Positions 47,131 through 59,650 of a stretch of 64,000 nt of DNA are shown piece after piece. This stretch comes from Apostichopus japonicus (lineage: Eukaryota; Echinodermata; Holothuroidea; Aspidochirotida; Stichopodidae), in assembly GCF_037975245.1 (NCBI RefSeq), contig NC_092577.1:15948013-16012012 (forward strand). The letters are read 5' to 3'. Within the stretch, counting starts at the first letter, position 1. The number at the start of each line of letters is the position of its first letter. A program made the translations under genes and the position numbers. The notes beneath the pieces are model-generated. The model did not search any database and was not told the origin of the DNA. It saw nothing but the letters and a program-made list of their open reading frames with translations.

Positions 47131-48340
47131 TGTGTGCTTCTCTACTTTAAGTAAGATGATTGTCTTATTTCTTGTTCTCCAATGAAAGCCATGGATTTGC
47201 ATAGTGAACGTCGTTAACATGGATACGGACAATTTTGAAATAGCTGATGTCAAAGCAGTTTCCCAGCCTATTTAAATACCATACATCAAGGACACAAGAG
47301 TGGACAATGGGAGTAACAAGTATCCAGAATGTAGATATCACAAGGCTTCAAGACAATTTAACAAACTGTACCATAACAGATAACAACAAACATGGTGTCT
47401 CAGTAAAATGAAGTTACTAAGCTAGTGCAATGTATCATAAGAATTTATCTTCTCTATGGTGTCAAACATTGATTGTTGTATTCAGTGCGTTATGTATCCT
47501 TCTCCTTTCTGTAGTATTTTGCATTGATTTGCATGATCATTCATAGTGTAAGTAAACTACATAATTGATGTCATCAAAGTTACAACTGTGTCATATTATA
47601 TAATCAACTAAATGATTGAATATTTGTTTCACTATATACTTTATTTACACTATTTGGCTTTCCATGATAGCAATATCTGATCTGTGTACGTACTGTAGTT
47701 TGTTCAGTCATACCAGTAGTTCTAATGTGACATTGATCTTGGGTTATTTATTGTTGGTACAGAATAACTTGTCTTTATTTTGTATTGTGTGAGATCAATT
47801 TAACATAATATATATTGTGATGTCATAGAGTGTTGAAGAGGTACTCTAACTTGCAGCTAGTAGTGATAAAACAGTTCATTCAGTGCTCTCATGATAACCC
47901 CAGTGGCAGATGGAGATAGTGGCAGATGGAGATGTTTGAAATGCAGGGGACATTATAGGGTCTTTTGAAGTTTTGGGAAACTTTCTTTTGCATGTTAAGC
48001 TGCTATACTTATCATGGAGAAGTTCCACAATGGAGGCATGGCGTCTCCGAGCCTTATTTGGGTATATGTTCTTGTATTCCGTATTTGGAACACTGCCCTA
48101 CTATTGTTTGTATTGTTTCTAAAGTTAGTTAAGTCAGTATTGTAACATGTTTTTATTTTAAAGACAATGATTGCATCTGTACAGTTCTATACATTCAGTT
48201 CAACTACAATAACCATGAGCATGGAAAACTTACCACTATCTCACTTGCATTTCTTAATGTTAAAGTGACCATATTCATACTTTAACCAAAGCATTTCTTC
48301 CATATTAGATAGTGTTTATCCAGAGTAGGTTACAGGATAT
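47131..48340. other. no gene recognised
   Basis: AT-rich and non-coding. Contains a tandem GTGGCAGATGGAGAT duplication at about 47,910-47,940. Confidence 0.4.
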
Positions 48341-48592
48341 TTTAAAGGTAGGCTATGTAGTATTGGCCCCAATTTAGCATGGTATTATTGCTAGAATATT
48401 TAAAAAAAGAATGTTCCTAGAGGTCTTTACTTTCCAAATTGTTCTAAGGCATTCTAATTGAAAGCATAAGATGCCTGAATGTCCCAGTGAGGTAAATTTC
48501 CTCAAAGTGGTAATAAAAGCAGTTTCAAAACTTTGACCAAAGGTAACCATATTTGAATATCTGGTTTATTTGGGGCCAGTACAGCATACTGC
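48341..48592 (-). mobile_element. MITE family A, copy 7
   Basis: Begins TTTAAAGGTAGGCTATGTAG and ends ATTTGGGGCCAGTACAGCAT. It contains GTCCCAGTGAGGTAAATTTC and AGGTAACCATATTTGAATAT. Best-preserved reverse copy. Confidence 0.82.
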
Positions 48593-49489
48593 GGTCGAGA
48601 GTTGCCGTGGAAGCCACCATATGTTTGTAGTAATGCAAAAAATGTAGTAAAGGCAGCTGGAGGAGTCCAGTTTACCCCTGTGCCGAAGGTCATTAATTTT
48701 TTGTTGGTTTTTTGTTGGTTTGTCTTTTTGGAGAACACTTTAACCTTCCTAACCACAGACCTCCCAACTGACCTGCAATTCGCGGGTTGGACCCGCATTG
48801 TTACACATAAACCCGCTGACATCCCAAGCATCCCGCAAGCATCCCAAAAACCTGCATTGTAAATGACAAGTATACCAAACTAGAGCACCAATGGTGCAGA
48901 AGCTCATACCTTTTCGAGCTTAAAAATGTATGGCCCACAAAACCAATTTTGGGCCCATGAGGGATACCCCCCCCCCTCCATTAGCAGAACACTGGCCACA
49001 CCACTGGCTATAATTCCTATTTTCCCCTTTAAATCCTATTTTACCCACTCTCTCAGACAATACCTCTGACCTACCCTATTAAACTTTCTCTCCTCTACCT
49101 TAGCAGAAATAACTTCACAAGCACTCCCTACAAGACATAACTTCACAAGCTGCCTACATACCTCAGGCTCAAAGACTTCTAAGAATCGGCAAGTGCTGAT
49201 TGGCTATAGGGCTCTCATGCTTACAGTTCAACAGTTAATAACAACTCCCAGTCCTGCTTTAATTCCACTAACAGCCTCTGCAGAGCTTAACCACAAATGT
49301 AAACAAACACTGCAGGGACTGGGAGACAAATTAAAGGAGCTTTGGCAAAAAGTGAAGGCTCAGATTTGTTTTAAACAATGGGGATTAATTGTAATTAATT
49401 AACTTTTGACCAAATATTTTTAGGCATCACCTTATTCATACACAATCCAACAATCATCAGTTGAACTTTGAATATGATCCATCAAAATC

Positions 49490-50050
49490 TTGAGGAGATT
49501 GAGATATTTGAAAATATTACAAAGAATGACCCCCGATGACCCCCTAAATGACATTTGAGCTCAATTTTCCGAACACCCCTCGTAACTCTCATCCCGAGGA
49601 ACATTGTGACCAAGTTTCATTATAATTGGCCATACACTGTACGAACAGGAGCAATTTGAAAATATAGGGCCGAGGCCCGGGCCACAAAAGACGCCTAGTT
49701 GATCTTTGATCTCAAATTCATGAACACCCTGAAGGTAAAACTACCATAGTACTACAATAGTAATTGTGACAATTGTCACAATTGTGACAACTACAATAGT
49801 AATTGTGACAAACCCTCAACATTGTACCATGGAATCTGTAGGAGAAGAAGCATTTTGCGTATTTCCACAAAATGGCCCATTACGGTCCACAGGTGACCTT
49901 TGACCCCAAATTTTGGACCATCTCTGATGGCCCTATACCCAATGGTCCTTGTGTCCAATGTCTCATGAAATTCCATCAAACACTGTGCGAGTGGCAGCGG
50001 TTTTACCAATTGTTGACGGATAGAGTGATAGACGCTGCACTGTAACAATA
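49490..50050. repeat. TGACC-type repeat with palindromic core
   Basis: GACCCCCTAAATGACATTTG, TTTGACCCCAAATTTTGG, CCAATGGTCC and a TTGACGGATAGAGTGATAG end are typical of a dispersed invertebrate repeat. Embedded at 49762-49783 is a perfect 22-bp palindrome centred on GACAATTGTC. A 21-bp direct repeat (ACTACAATAGTAATTGTGACA) flanks it at 49751 and 49789. Confidence 0.5.
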
Positions 50051-50394
50051 GCTCACACCAGCATACTGGTATGAGCTAAATAAAATTGCATCTAATTTTG
50101 ACTTACCAACCATCATTTCTTTAGCATTTAGCATAATGCATCATTTCAACCTCAAATTAGGCTATATTTCATTTCATTGGGGCGAGCAGCGAACATTTTC
50201 ATGCCACGGGCAAGAATGAATTATCACCTACTATTCAATTTATTGATGTTACACACAAAAAAATGCATATTTCTGATAAAATTTTGGGTAATAAAAGCCT
50301 TTCTAGGTGCCACCATTTAACATGTACGCACCACCAGGATTCCAAAAAAAAAAAAAGAATATTCCAGTCAAAAGAATATTCCTAAGTCATTTGG

Positions 50395-52430
50395 ATCTCG
50401 TAGACGGAGGAAGCCTGTTTGGATGACTGGGAGGGCGGTTGCAAAGATAAGAGGCAAGCATGGAGGGAAGTACTTGAAAACTCAGGGTAATACTGATTAT
50501 AGAAGGTATGCTAAGTTAAGGAATCAGGCTAGATGGTAGACGAGAAGAGCTAAGAGTGACTTTGAAAAGAAAATAGCATCAGAAGTTAAACAGAATCCGA
50601 AAGCTTTTTGGAGTTATACTAGAAGTAAAACAATTGTTCGCCAGCCAGTTCATGACCTATCAGTAGAGAGCAGCAATGCTAAAGTAACCAGTGCTAAAGG
50701 CAAAGCAGATGCATTGAATGAGTTCTTCTCTAGTGTATTTACCAGTGAGGACTTGGCTTCGATTCCACATGTGGACAAGCAGAATTATGCTAACATTCTT
50801 GATACTGTTGAAATAACTGTTGATGTGGTCCTCCAAAAGTTACGTAACTTGAAGATTACAAAGGCACAGGGACCGGACGGAATTCATCCACGTATTCTGT
50901 ATGAGCTACGCGAGGAGGTTGCACCAGCGCTTGCTAAATTTTTTAAGATGTCATTGAGTTATCATTCCTTACCCAGTGACTGGAAGGTTCCATATGTTGC
51001 ACCGCTGTTCAAGAAAGGCAGTAGGTCGTCACCAGGTAACTATCGCCCTGTAAGTCTTATGTCAGTTGTCTTCAAAGTTTGTGAGTCGTTGTTGAGGGAC
51101 AGTGTTGTGGCACATATGAACAGGAATGATTTCTTTTCTACGGGGCAGTCTGGTTTTATATCTGGCAAATCATGTGTCACACAACTCATTGACGTTTTGG
51201 ATGATTGGACCAAATCCCTGGATGATGGCAGCGGTATTGATGTTGTTTACACAGACTTTATGAAAGCATTCGACAAGGTCCCACATGAGCGATTGCTGGC
51301 AAAGGTGAGGTCATATGGAAATACAGGTGATTTGCTACAGTGGATTAGACAATTTTTATATAGGCGTAAACAGAGAGTGTGCGTTGAAGGGAGTCTTTCC
51401 GACTGGGCTGACATTACAAGTGGAATCCCTCAGGGTAGTGTACTTGGTCGTATCCTGTTCCTTTTGTATATTAATGATCTGCCATGTAGCGTTGCTGGGT
51501 GTAGTGTGAAATTTTTTCCGGATGATACCAAACTATTTAAAGCTGTGCACTCGTTAAGGGACTGTGATGTTCTGCAAAATAACATGTACAACAGGTCGGT
51601 GACTTGGCAACTTCACTTTCAGCCGACAAATGTCATGTTCTTCGAGTTGGTAGTTCTTATCTGGAATATCATTACACTATGCCAAAGTATGATGGAGGTA
51701 GCCAAAGTTTAGAAGTCGTGAATTCAGAGCGGGACCTTAGTGTGGTTGTTGACAATGGCCTTAATTTTAGGGAGCATGTTGCGTCAATTGTTTCCAAAGC
51801 CAAGAACATTCTAGGAATAATCAGACGGACCTTAGGTATTTATATATAGACACCGTGTTGCTTCTTTATAAGGCCTTAGTGAGAACAGTTTTGGAGTATG
51901 GTCAGCCAGCTTGCTCACCTATTTATCGTCGGGAAACAGAGGCTACAGAATCTGTGCAACGCAGAGCAACTAAATTAGTGCCAGGATTATGTAGTCTGCC
52001 CTATGAACAGAGACTCCGAGAACTGAACCTTTTTTCCTTGTCACATAGACGTTTGAGAGGTGATATGGTGTTTGTATAAAGTATCTGAATGGATTGATAA
52101 TTTGTACCCATGACCTGTTCATAAGATCACATGGATCAGTTACGAGGGGTCACTTCTACAAGTTAAACATAGAGTGAACACTTCGCTTCGTCAGAATTTT
52201 ACGCAGACATCTATTAGTTATTGGAATTCTTTGCCAGAACATGTTAATTCTCCCTCTTTGAACTGTTTAAAATCGAGGCTTCATTCATTCCGGAAGGATA
52301 AACCTGGCGTGTTTGATTTTCAACAGTAACTTGTGGAGTTTAATTTGTGGAGTTTAATTTTCTGTGGAGCGATGAAATGGCCTTTGGCCAACAGCATCGA
52401 AGTTGATGATGATGATGATGTGATGATGAT
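50395..52430 (+). mobile_element. CR1-like LINE, 5'-truncated
   Basis: Carries the linker before RT, the RT domain and the C-terminal tail, and ends in a GATGATGATG microsatellite (52403-52430) of the kind that terminates CR1-group LINEs. The endonuclease is absent. Confidence 0.85.
50400..52080 (+). pseudogene. CR1-like LINE reverse transcriptase
   Basis: Upstream frame RRRKPVWMTGRAVAKIRGKH ends at a TAG (50537) but continues the same way afterwards to PKAFWSYTRSK. The main frame 50714-51712 has GPDGIHPRIL, APLFKKGS...NYRPVSLMSV, FSTGQSGFISGKSC, YTDFMKAFDKVPHERLL, GIPQGSVLG and FFPDDTKLF. The last is the FADDTK box with Ala changed to Pro; both Asp remain. A frame change near 51600 leads to LSADKCHVLRVG, and another near 51850 to LLLYKALVRTVLEYGQPACSP. 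C-terminus QRRATKLVPG. Confidence 0.88.
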
Positions 52431-52789
52431 ATGCCTATTTGAATTTTTGAAGCAACCCGGCCGTCCTTGAAATTTTTCCTTTCCCATTCTTTTCTTTATA
52501 TTTCATTTTTTCATTTCGGACATTTACGCTTTATTGTTAAATGACGAGTCTTTTATATAATACATACAGGAGTATGCTTCGTACACAGAAGCTCTAACAA
52601 ATGACACTTCACATTGTGTCTCATTACCGTGCCACGAAATCCACACCGTCAAGAATTGTAACGACTCACGGATTCGCTCCACTCATTCGAGTGTATTGAA
52701 GATTTTGTTAACTAACGTCCTATTGTAAGTTGTACGATGTATCTGTACGTGCAAAGCTACTTACGAGCTTCCGTGTACGAACCGATTAC

Positions 52790-52945
52790 AGTCCACGAGA
52801 CCGAAGGTCCGCGAGACCGAAAATAAAAAAAAGCTCCGCGAGACCGAAATTATAAAAAGGTCCGCGAGACCGAAGTTATAAAAAGGTCCGCGAGACCGAA
52901 ATTATAAAAAGGTCAGCGAGACCAAAGTTCCGCGAGACCGAAGTC
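52790..52945. repeat. 26-bp minisatellite, GTCCGCGAGACCGAA core
   Basis: Five to six units spaced about 26 bp. Each has the core CCGCGAGACCGAA followed by ATTATAAAAAG. Terminal units are degenerate and closer spaced. Confidence 0.85.
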
Positions 52946-53539
52946 AATTAGGGGTCAACTTTTAACCTCTAGCCCGTAACAGTTGACACAATTTCCTCAT
53001 AATAAATTTGAAAATAATTTAACTTCCGAACATTTGTACATTTTGTAGCACAAACACAAAAATGGTTGTGTTTTTCGGCAATGTGACAGGTATTTTTTGT
53101 TTTCAAGAAATACCCGTAGCGTCAACCTATGGTGACGCTTCCATTTTTCGGGCAAGGTTTTTGAAATTTTGGGCAAAGAACGTCATGCCCCCTTCCTAAA
53201 CGACCCACCCCCACCATGTCTCAAGACCGGCATAGATTCTGCCTAGCAACTCACACTAAATATACCCCAACTTTTTGCCTAAAAACGCTCCTCGCACGAC
53301 ATTATTGTAGCGCCGAACTTGGTCCACTACTCAGTGAAAAGCACAGTCAACCAAAATGATGAAGAGAGGTAGTATTAATTTTCTTGAATCAGTTTATTCA
53401 TCCGTCATTTACAAGTGATTACGGTTGATCGGTGAGCCGGAAGAACAGCAGCGCGGTTTTACAAAACACTTCTTACTATTAATATAACTCACGAGCATGA
53501 AAGCTGCTCGTACAACAACACTATTGACTGAGTAAATTT

Positions 53540-53735
53540 CTAATGAGAAGGTCTCTCGTGAGAAAAGTGTAAATGAGTAATTTCTCGTGAGAAGGTTTCT
53601 CGTGAGAAAGCTGTGAATGAGTAATTTCTCGTGAGAAAACGGTGAATGAGTAATTTCTCGTGAGAAGGTTTCTCGTGAGAAAACGGTGAATGAGTAATTT
53701 CTCGTGAGAAGGTTTCTCGTGAGAAAACGGTGAAT
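53540..53735. repeat. minisatellite of TTCTC-GT-GAGAA palindromes
   Basis: Eight TTCTCGTGAGAA hairpin motifs lie between alternating spacers AACGGTGAATGAGTAAT and GG, in a higher-order unit of about 44 bp. On the minus strand it is open and would encode repeats of FSRETF/LLTRNYS, but no other gene evidence supports coding. Confidence 0.85.
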
Positions 53736-53759
53736 TAGCACTACAGGTAAATCAGTTAA

Positions 53760-56520
53760 CTGCACAATGCGTAGTCTAATAGGCTACAATTTACTCGATT
53801 GAGAAACAATGTACTATTGGTGACGTTAGGCTAAAAATAATGATTCATATAACAATTTACAAGACGCTAATTGGTCAATGTAGAAGAAAATGATAGCACA
53901 TACAATGTCGGGATTAAATAACATAACTTCTATCTTTCTCCAACGTAGCCTAGTACAGGGATTTCCGTACAAGTTGTTTTAGACTAAAGTAATCGAAATG
54001 CCCTAAGAACGATTATCATTCTTTAAATAATCCCGCTGTCTGATATCTGTTCATAAATTATCTAGTTATTACCACGAATGACGTTATATATGAAAGTTAC
54101 AAATGAGTACCTCTGTAATCATTTCCACAAGGCTCTGAAACTAACACCGTATACTGTCACGTTACAGCCTACCACATCATAACAAGCCTAGATTGCCCAA
54201 TTGAACAATGAAAAATACCTCCGAGATATCAATTAACGTTTCTTGGGCTAACAAACATGTTTCAGATTTGCTTCCTATTTATCAGAGTAAATTTGGGCAC
54301 AAATTTAAGCTAAAAATAAGGGGTTTATTTTATCAAATCAGCCTACTTACATGAAATGCGACTTACCCGGCTGCTGTTCTTCTGGTCGACTGCCAGCACG
54401 TGGCTTTTCTTAACATAAGCATATATGGTAAATTTCCATGGAAAATTCCAAGTGAAAACAGGTGTGAATCAACGACCGAAGAGCGTGGCTGTGTCATGAA
54501 ATGTCGCAAGGCGTAGGATAAGCTCCACAGCCGTTGATTCAAACAAAGAAGAAGAGTAAAACACAAAGTTAATGAATACAGTCGTTTTCGTTACATTGTA
54601 AATAACTCCGTGACTGTGTACAACCCAATACACGATTAACTGACCAATTAAGAAATAGCCAGTAAGATTGACAAGTGCTATAACCCAATTACAGCCGGTC
54701 AACGCTCTCTACAGTGGTATACGTATATGAGCTAACCCAGCCTCACTGTCTATGCACCCCCAGTAGTTCCCCGTATACTAAGAACAAAGGAGGCCTTGTC
54801 CACCGGACATGTTACATAAAGCCCAGAAGCAATAACCAACTCTCGCAGCCAGCAATAAACTGATGTTTAAATTACACATGCTAGGGACCTCCCAGCTTAA
54901 ACATTAAAGTAAGAAACATTTTAGAACGGTAAAACAGACAAGATAGAAAATACATACACACGAGAAAAGTAGGTTGCTTTCTCGTAACAATATCTATATG
55001 TTCTCTTTGTAACAACCTAAAGGTCTTGGAAAAATTAACAACAGTATTTTCTGTAGAAAAAAAATGAAATGCAACTGAACCGTTTCTTTTCGATCCAAGT
55101 TTTAAAAACGGGGACCCGATATAGTTTCCTATTTTCAGACAGAAAAATAATTGAATGTTACGTCCTTTGGTACGTCCATATGGTACATTTTGTGTAATAC
55201 ACAGTTAATGAAGCAGTCTGGGCTGGAGAGATGCAGCAACGATGTATCATAGAATAGTATAACAGTATAGGATAAGTATGTTTTAGTTCACTTCGCATTT
55301 TTTAGAACAACATTGGCTTCCGGCGTGGAACATATACAACCCCAACTAGAAACATTCACCGATGTGCGTATTTGGTAAGCAAAATTACCTGCAGTAACTA
55401 AAAGGGGTTGATAATCCAAATTTATCGGCTGATAATCAATGTGTTCAGAGCGACAACCCTGGGAATATCGCCTAGAATCCATGATTCTCGACTGATAATC
55501 ATGGTTTGTAATAATAATCAACAGACATATTTTCGAGAAAACACAGGACTATCAATTGATAATCCAATATTATCATCCATATTCTTGTTTATCTGTGACA
55601 TTCCGGGATTCCGGACCATTATTCCAAGGTTTTCTAGTAATAAAATAGCATACCAATCATTCTGGATCATCGACTGATAAACCATGCTTTTCGATTTTGG
55701 GGACATTTGACTTTCACATACACGTGTGTACAACATGCAATAGAAAGCCGCGGCGGTGTCGTTCTTTTCGAAACTAAGGGCAATATACCGGAATGAAATG
55801 TGCATTGTATTTGTTTTTCACATTTGTCGACGTTAAAGGCCAGGGCGATGCGCGCAGCATTTTCACCGGAATTTATTTTATTAGCTATCCAGTATTCCTT
55901 ATCTAGACTCCTATAAGAATAACACACATAAAAACCATAAAGAAACTATTGGCCAATCATATCAAACCCTGTTAAGAAGTACGCATCAGCTCCCATGATC
56001 TGGTGTCTGGAGGGGCAAACCTATTAAGTGGGATTTTTATGTTCCAATTTCATATGGCAGTTTTCTCAGGGCGCGCCTTTTCATTTCTCATAAAGCAGGC
56101 ACCCCTACAAACTTCTGTTTTAAATCAATAGGATTTCCCATCAAACCATTTTAGTTTCTAAACAGTTCTTCCCTTAGAAGCCCCCCGGTGTACATAATTG
56201 AAGATTTCGTCCGTCTGGCATGTAGACTGTCAGGCAGGGCATATTTTAAGCGAAATTAATTGATTAGCACGTTTTGCTAACCAACTGCCATTTTCATTAT
56301 CACTGCATAAAAATCGATTAGCATTGAGAAATTTGTGAATCTAGTAATCTTCATTTCTCATTTATGTATAAATGTATGTACTGTAGCCTAGATACGCCTG
56401 ATGCTATCATTCCACAAAGTATGCATCAAAAGGAGGACATAAATAAATTCCTTGTGTGAAAATGCAGGTGGTATCCGTTTCTCATTTCTTTCAAATTTGA
56501 ACTGAAGGTGGTATGATTGG
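53760..56520. other. no gene recognised
   Basis: AT-rich. A group of five GATAATC/GATAAAC sites within 270 bp (55,405-55,680) could be GATA-factor sites or chance. No supported genes. Confidence 0.4.
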
Positions 56521-56539
56521 TATCATGGTTGATAACTTG

Positions 56540-57195
56540 ATGTACTTACCACAACTACCATCCATCTACAGCCTTATTAGTTGTGGCTAAGGAGTCCTCC
56601 GATTGGTTTGATGAGACAAAACAGGCCACTGATCTCATTGACTCGAGTGGCCCCTCCACCCTACCCGCAGCCGCTCCCGCTATACCGGACACGATGGTCG
56701 CTAGTGGACCTCCTGTTCCTGACAGGGAGGTCCACTCGATCAAGGTTGACGAGGAGTTAAGAACTCTGCTCCCTCGTAGGAAAAGGGGGAATACTGTTAG
56801 GGGCTTGAAAAGACCCGTACTGGGAAAATTTCGCAGGTAATGCGCAAGCCTGTCGTCTGCTATCGGGACGGCGTACCCCGAATGAACTTTGGAGTTAGTT
56901 AGTTGTTTTGTGTGGGGTGGGGGGTTTGTGTGGTCCTTGCATAATGTGGGTTGGGGGTTTTCTGGTTTGGTGTTGGCTTTTTGGGGCTGGTTTGTGGAGC
57001 TTGATTGTTTTGGTTCTCTTAGCCTTTGGGTCCGTGTTAAACGTTATATTTTATACATTTGTGGGTTAGTGAGAGATTTCTGTTTGTGGGTTTTCAGTTG
57101 GGTTTTTGGTGGTTGTTAAACAGACTGGGATTGTTTTTGGTTTTGTTGACCTTTGGTCCGTGTCCGTTTCTTTGCACGTAAAAAGCACATCCTTC
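56540..57195 (+). mobile_element. LINE 3' remnant sharing the CACGTAAAAAGCAC tail
   Basis: An open frame at 56583-56837 (ends LKRPVLGKFRR, Pro/Ser-rich start) is followed by G/T-rich sequence. It ends in TTTGCACGTAAAAAGCACA at about 57173-57190, the same tail as the Tx1-like copies but without the hairpin. The protein is not recognisable. It may be the end of an ORF1 joined to a 3' UTR by internal deletion. Confidence 0.5.
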
Positions 57196-57220
57196 TACAA
57201 CTAGTCTCTACAGTGAGTAA

Positions 57221-58494
57221 TTAGCTTGTGGATGGTCCAGCGACTCCAGCAGGTCCACTCCTCGTGACTTTATCAGAGAAGAACATGTTAACTGAAGCAG
57301 ATGGATCAAAGTCATCGAAATCAGGCCCATCTATATCGATGCGCAGGAGATGGTTCAGGGTGCTCTCGCTGAGGCTATTTCTCCAGTCACTTTTCACTCT
57401 CCTCATGAATGAGAATGCCCGCTCTACTTTGGCGTTTGATACAGGCAGAAGTTTCAGCACAATGAACACATGCAGTAGATTGGGATATTGTGTCTTCAAG
57501 ATGCTGTAGCCAGCTGACCAGAAGTCAGCCCTGCTGAGATGGGACAGGTTACTGTACCAGAACAGCTTCATCTCAGTGAACTCACTTTCTAATGCATCAG
57601 TCCTGACACTGTGAAGCTGGAACAGGCCATCAAAATGTGTCTTCACCTGTAAGAGTTCTTCCTTCCCAAACTCTGTTAGAGACTCTTTATTCTTGGGCCA
57701 GAGCAGGGTCCAATAGCACCAGTCCCTTGAAGATCCCATTCTGTAGGTCTTCGAACCTCTGCTGAATACAATGTTTGAGGCTGGCAGCATATCCCCTAAC
57801 ATCCTCCTCAATTGTCCGTAGGCTAGCCTCTACATCCGTTAGGCGTACACCTTTGAAACAAACATTGTTTGGCTCTGCTTGAAATGAGACTTCAGATTCA
57901 CTCAGGAGCTTTGCGAACCCAGATGATTTGCTCACACCTGCTGCACCTCCATTCACGATATCGTCAAGATTACCAAGCAGAGCCTCAACCCCAGCCTTTG
58001 CGAAAGGAAGGTCACACACATCACCTTGCAGATTACAGGACAAACGAGTGACAGGCTCCAGAAGTTCTCGAAAAAATAGCAAATTCAGGACAAACCTACA
58101 GCTCTTCAACTTCTTGAGGTAGCCTCTGAATTTTGCTGTGTCAATGGCATTACTCTCAGTGACAAGGTTCTCCAGATGGGAAACTATCACACTATAAGAC
58201 CTGATCAGGGCATGACATGCTCTGCTTTTGTGTTGTGCCCACCTTGTACCACTGACACGAACAGGTCTTACAACAGCCTCCCCAGAACTTCTGCCAGGGT
58301 TCTCGAAGCCTCTTGGGACCAAGGTGAGTCTTGTCTGAGTAGTGCTGCCAGTCCACGATTCCTCCCCATGTTCACACTAGCACCATCACAGCATAATCCA
58401 ACAAGCTTATTTTGCATGTTTTTCACACCAAGTTCCTGGAATGCATCAATTATAGTCTGTTTCAAGCTTTGTCCTGTAGCATCATGTGCATCAG
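57221..58494 (-). pseudogene. hAT transposase, C-terminal two-thirds
   Basis: Pieces in order: GQSLKQTI...VGLCCDGASVNMGRNRGLAAL (catalytic-core region), then VSGTRWAQHKSRACHAL, then the C-terminal dimerisation domain YPNLLHVFIVLKLLPVSNAKVERAFSFMRRVKS. Frames change near 58,300 and 57,710, and sequence is missing at the first change. The arrangement resembles ZNF862-type hAT proteins (family judgement). Confidence 0.85.
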
Positions 58495-59650
58495 CAGGGT
58501 TCTGCCCAGGGTGGATTTAGTGCCGGCAGGACTATCTAAGCGGAGCGCCACCATCGGTTGTCGCGGAGCGTACAAGAAAATTTTGGGTTTTGGAAACCCC
58601 CCAGATGGCCGGAAACGGCCCTTCCCGAGTATTCTCAGCCACATGTAGACAGCTCTGAAATGAGATCTCATGTCTGGAATTTTTCATAATTAATGAAAAA
58701 AGTTAGGACAAATATCTGGAGCACCAGATTACAGACCAACCGGTGGTGCCTACTAAATAAATCATTCAGGCTGAGATGATAATTTTAGATGGACAGGGAG
58801 TCCACTCCCAAATAAAGACGAATCATAATGAATTATGTATGCATACCATACACGCATAGCACGATATCAAGGCCCCTTGCTATGGCCATCTTTTTGAAAG
58901 TTACCCTTGTAATCACATGTTTTAGGCCACTTGGCATGATTAACTCAATGCTAAATATTGTTTCCATGTTCTTGTAGAAAACGTAAACTCCGCAAAATAC
59001 AATTAGTTGTGATTTTGTAGTTACGTGAGATCCGTTATAACCGCCGAGGTGGTTAGGCTATTTGCTATACACTTAACTATGGTAGGATATTATTTTTTCG
59101 GTATTTTTGGAAATGCTAGAAAATACTTTCTTCCCCCCCCCCCCCGCTTAACACCAGATGTGGTCTTACGGTATATTCATAAATGGATGCACTAGAGCCT
59201 TGTTTACATGACATTAGTTGCATTTAGTACGATATGCAAGTTTGGCGTGAATTTTTCGAAAGTGCTTTGCTCGATCTTTCGTAAAATTTGAAAGGTGTAG
59301 CCTACCACCTTTCCGTACACAATTGATTTTCAGTTTTTTTTTTCTCTATACGGTCAAGTGAATAAGTTGTACATTGAGTATAAACTCATCGCGAATGCAA
59401 AAAACGATGCGGGGATTTCCAGCAGACAAATGTTTTCTTTGCGGGATTACTGAGTCAGTTGAAGGGAATCCCGCACCTTAGTGGGAACACTGAACTGAAG
59501 TCAAATTCATTCCGGCTATGGAGCTGTTTTTTGGAGTTCCTATCGAAAATAAGTGCCGGTCGGAAAAGTCACTCAGGCAGATTGTGGCGGTCGGTAATTC
59601 AGCGTGCCGGTCGGGCCCGACCGCCGCCGACCGGCAGCGGCAGAACCCTG
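58495..59650. mobile_element. DNA transposon nested in the hAT gene
   Basis: Ends CAGGGTTCTGCC and GGCAGAACCCTG are perfect 12-bp inverted repeats. The target CATCAG is repeated on both sides (TGCATCAG if the terminal TG is counted as target, giving 8 bp). The interior lacks a transposase. An internal stretch starting ACTATCTAAG (58531) matches the hAT MITE at 24,299. Removing it restores continuity of the surrounding frame from LSDA to HDATGQ. Confidence 0.82.

Noticed and set aside
52790-52945. CRISPR-like regular repeat
   Set aside because: Repeats and spacers are both near-identical, there are no cas genes, and the context is animal DNA. It is a minisatellite.
53409-53765. Minus-strand repetitive protein of 118 residues
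   Set aside because: The frame is open only because the minisatellite period avoids stops. No splice sites, start context or homologous pattern.
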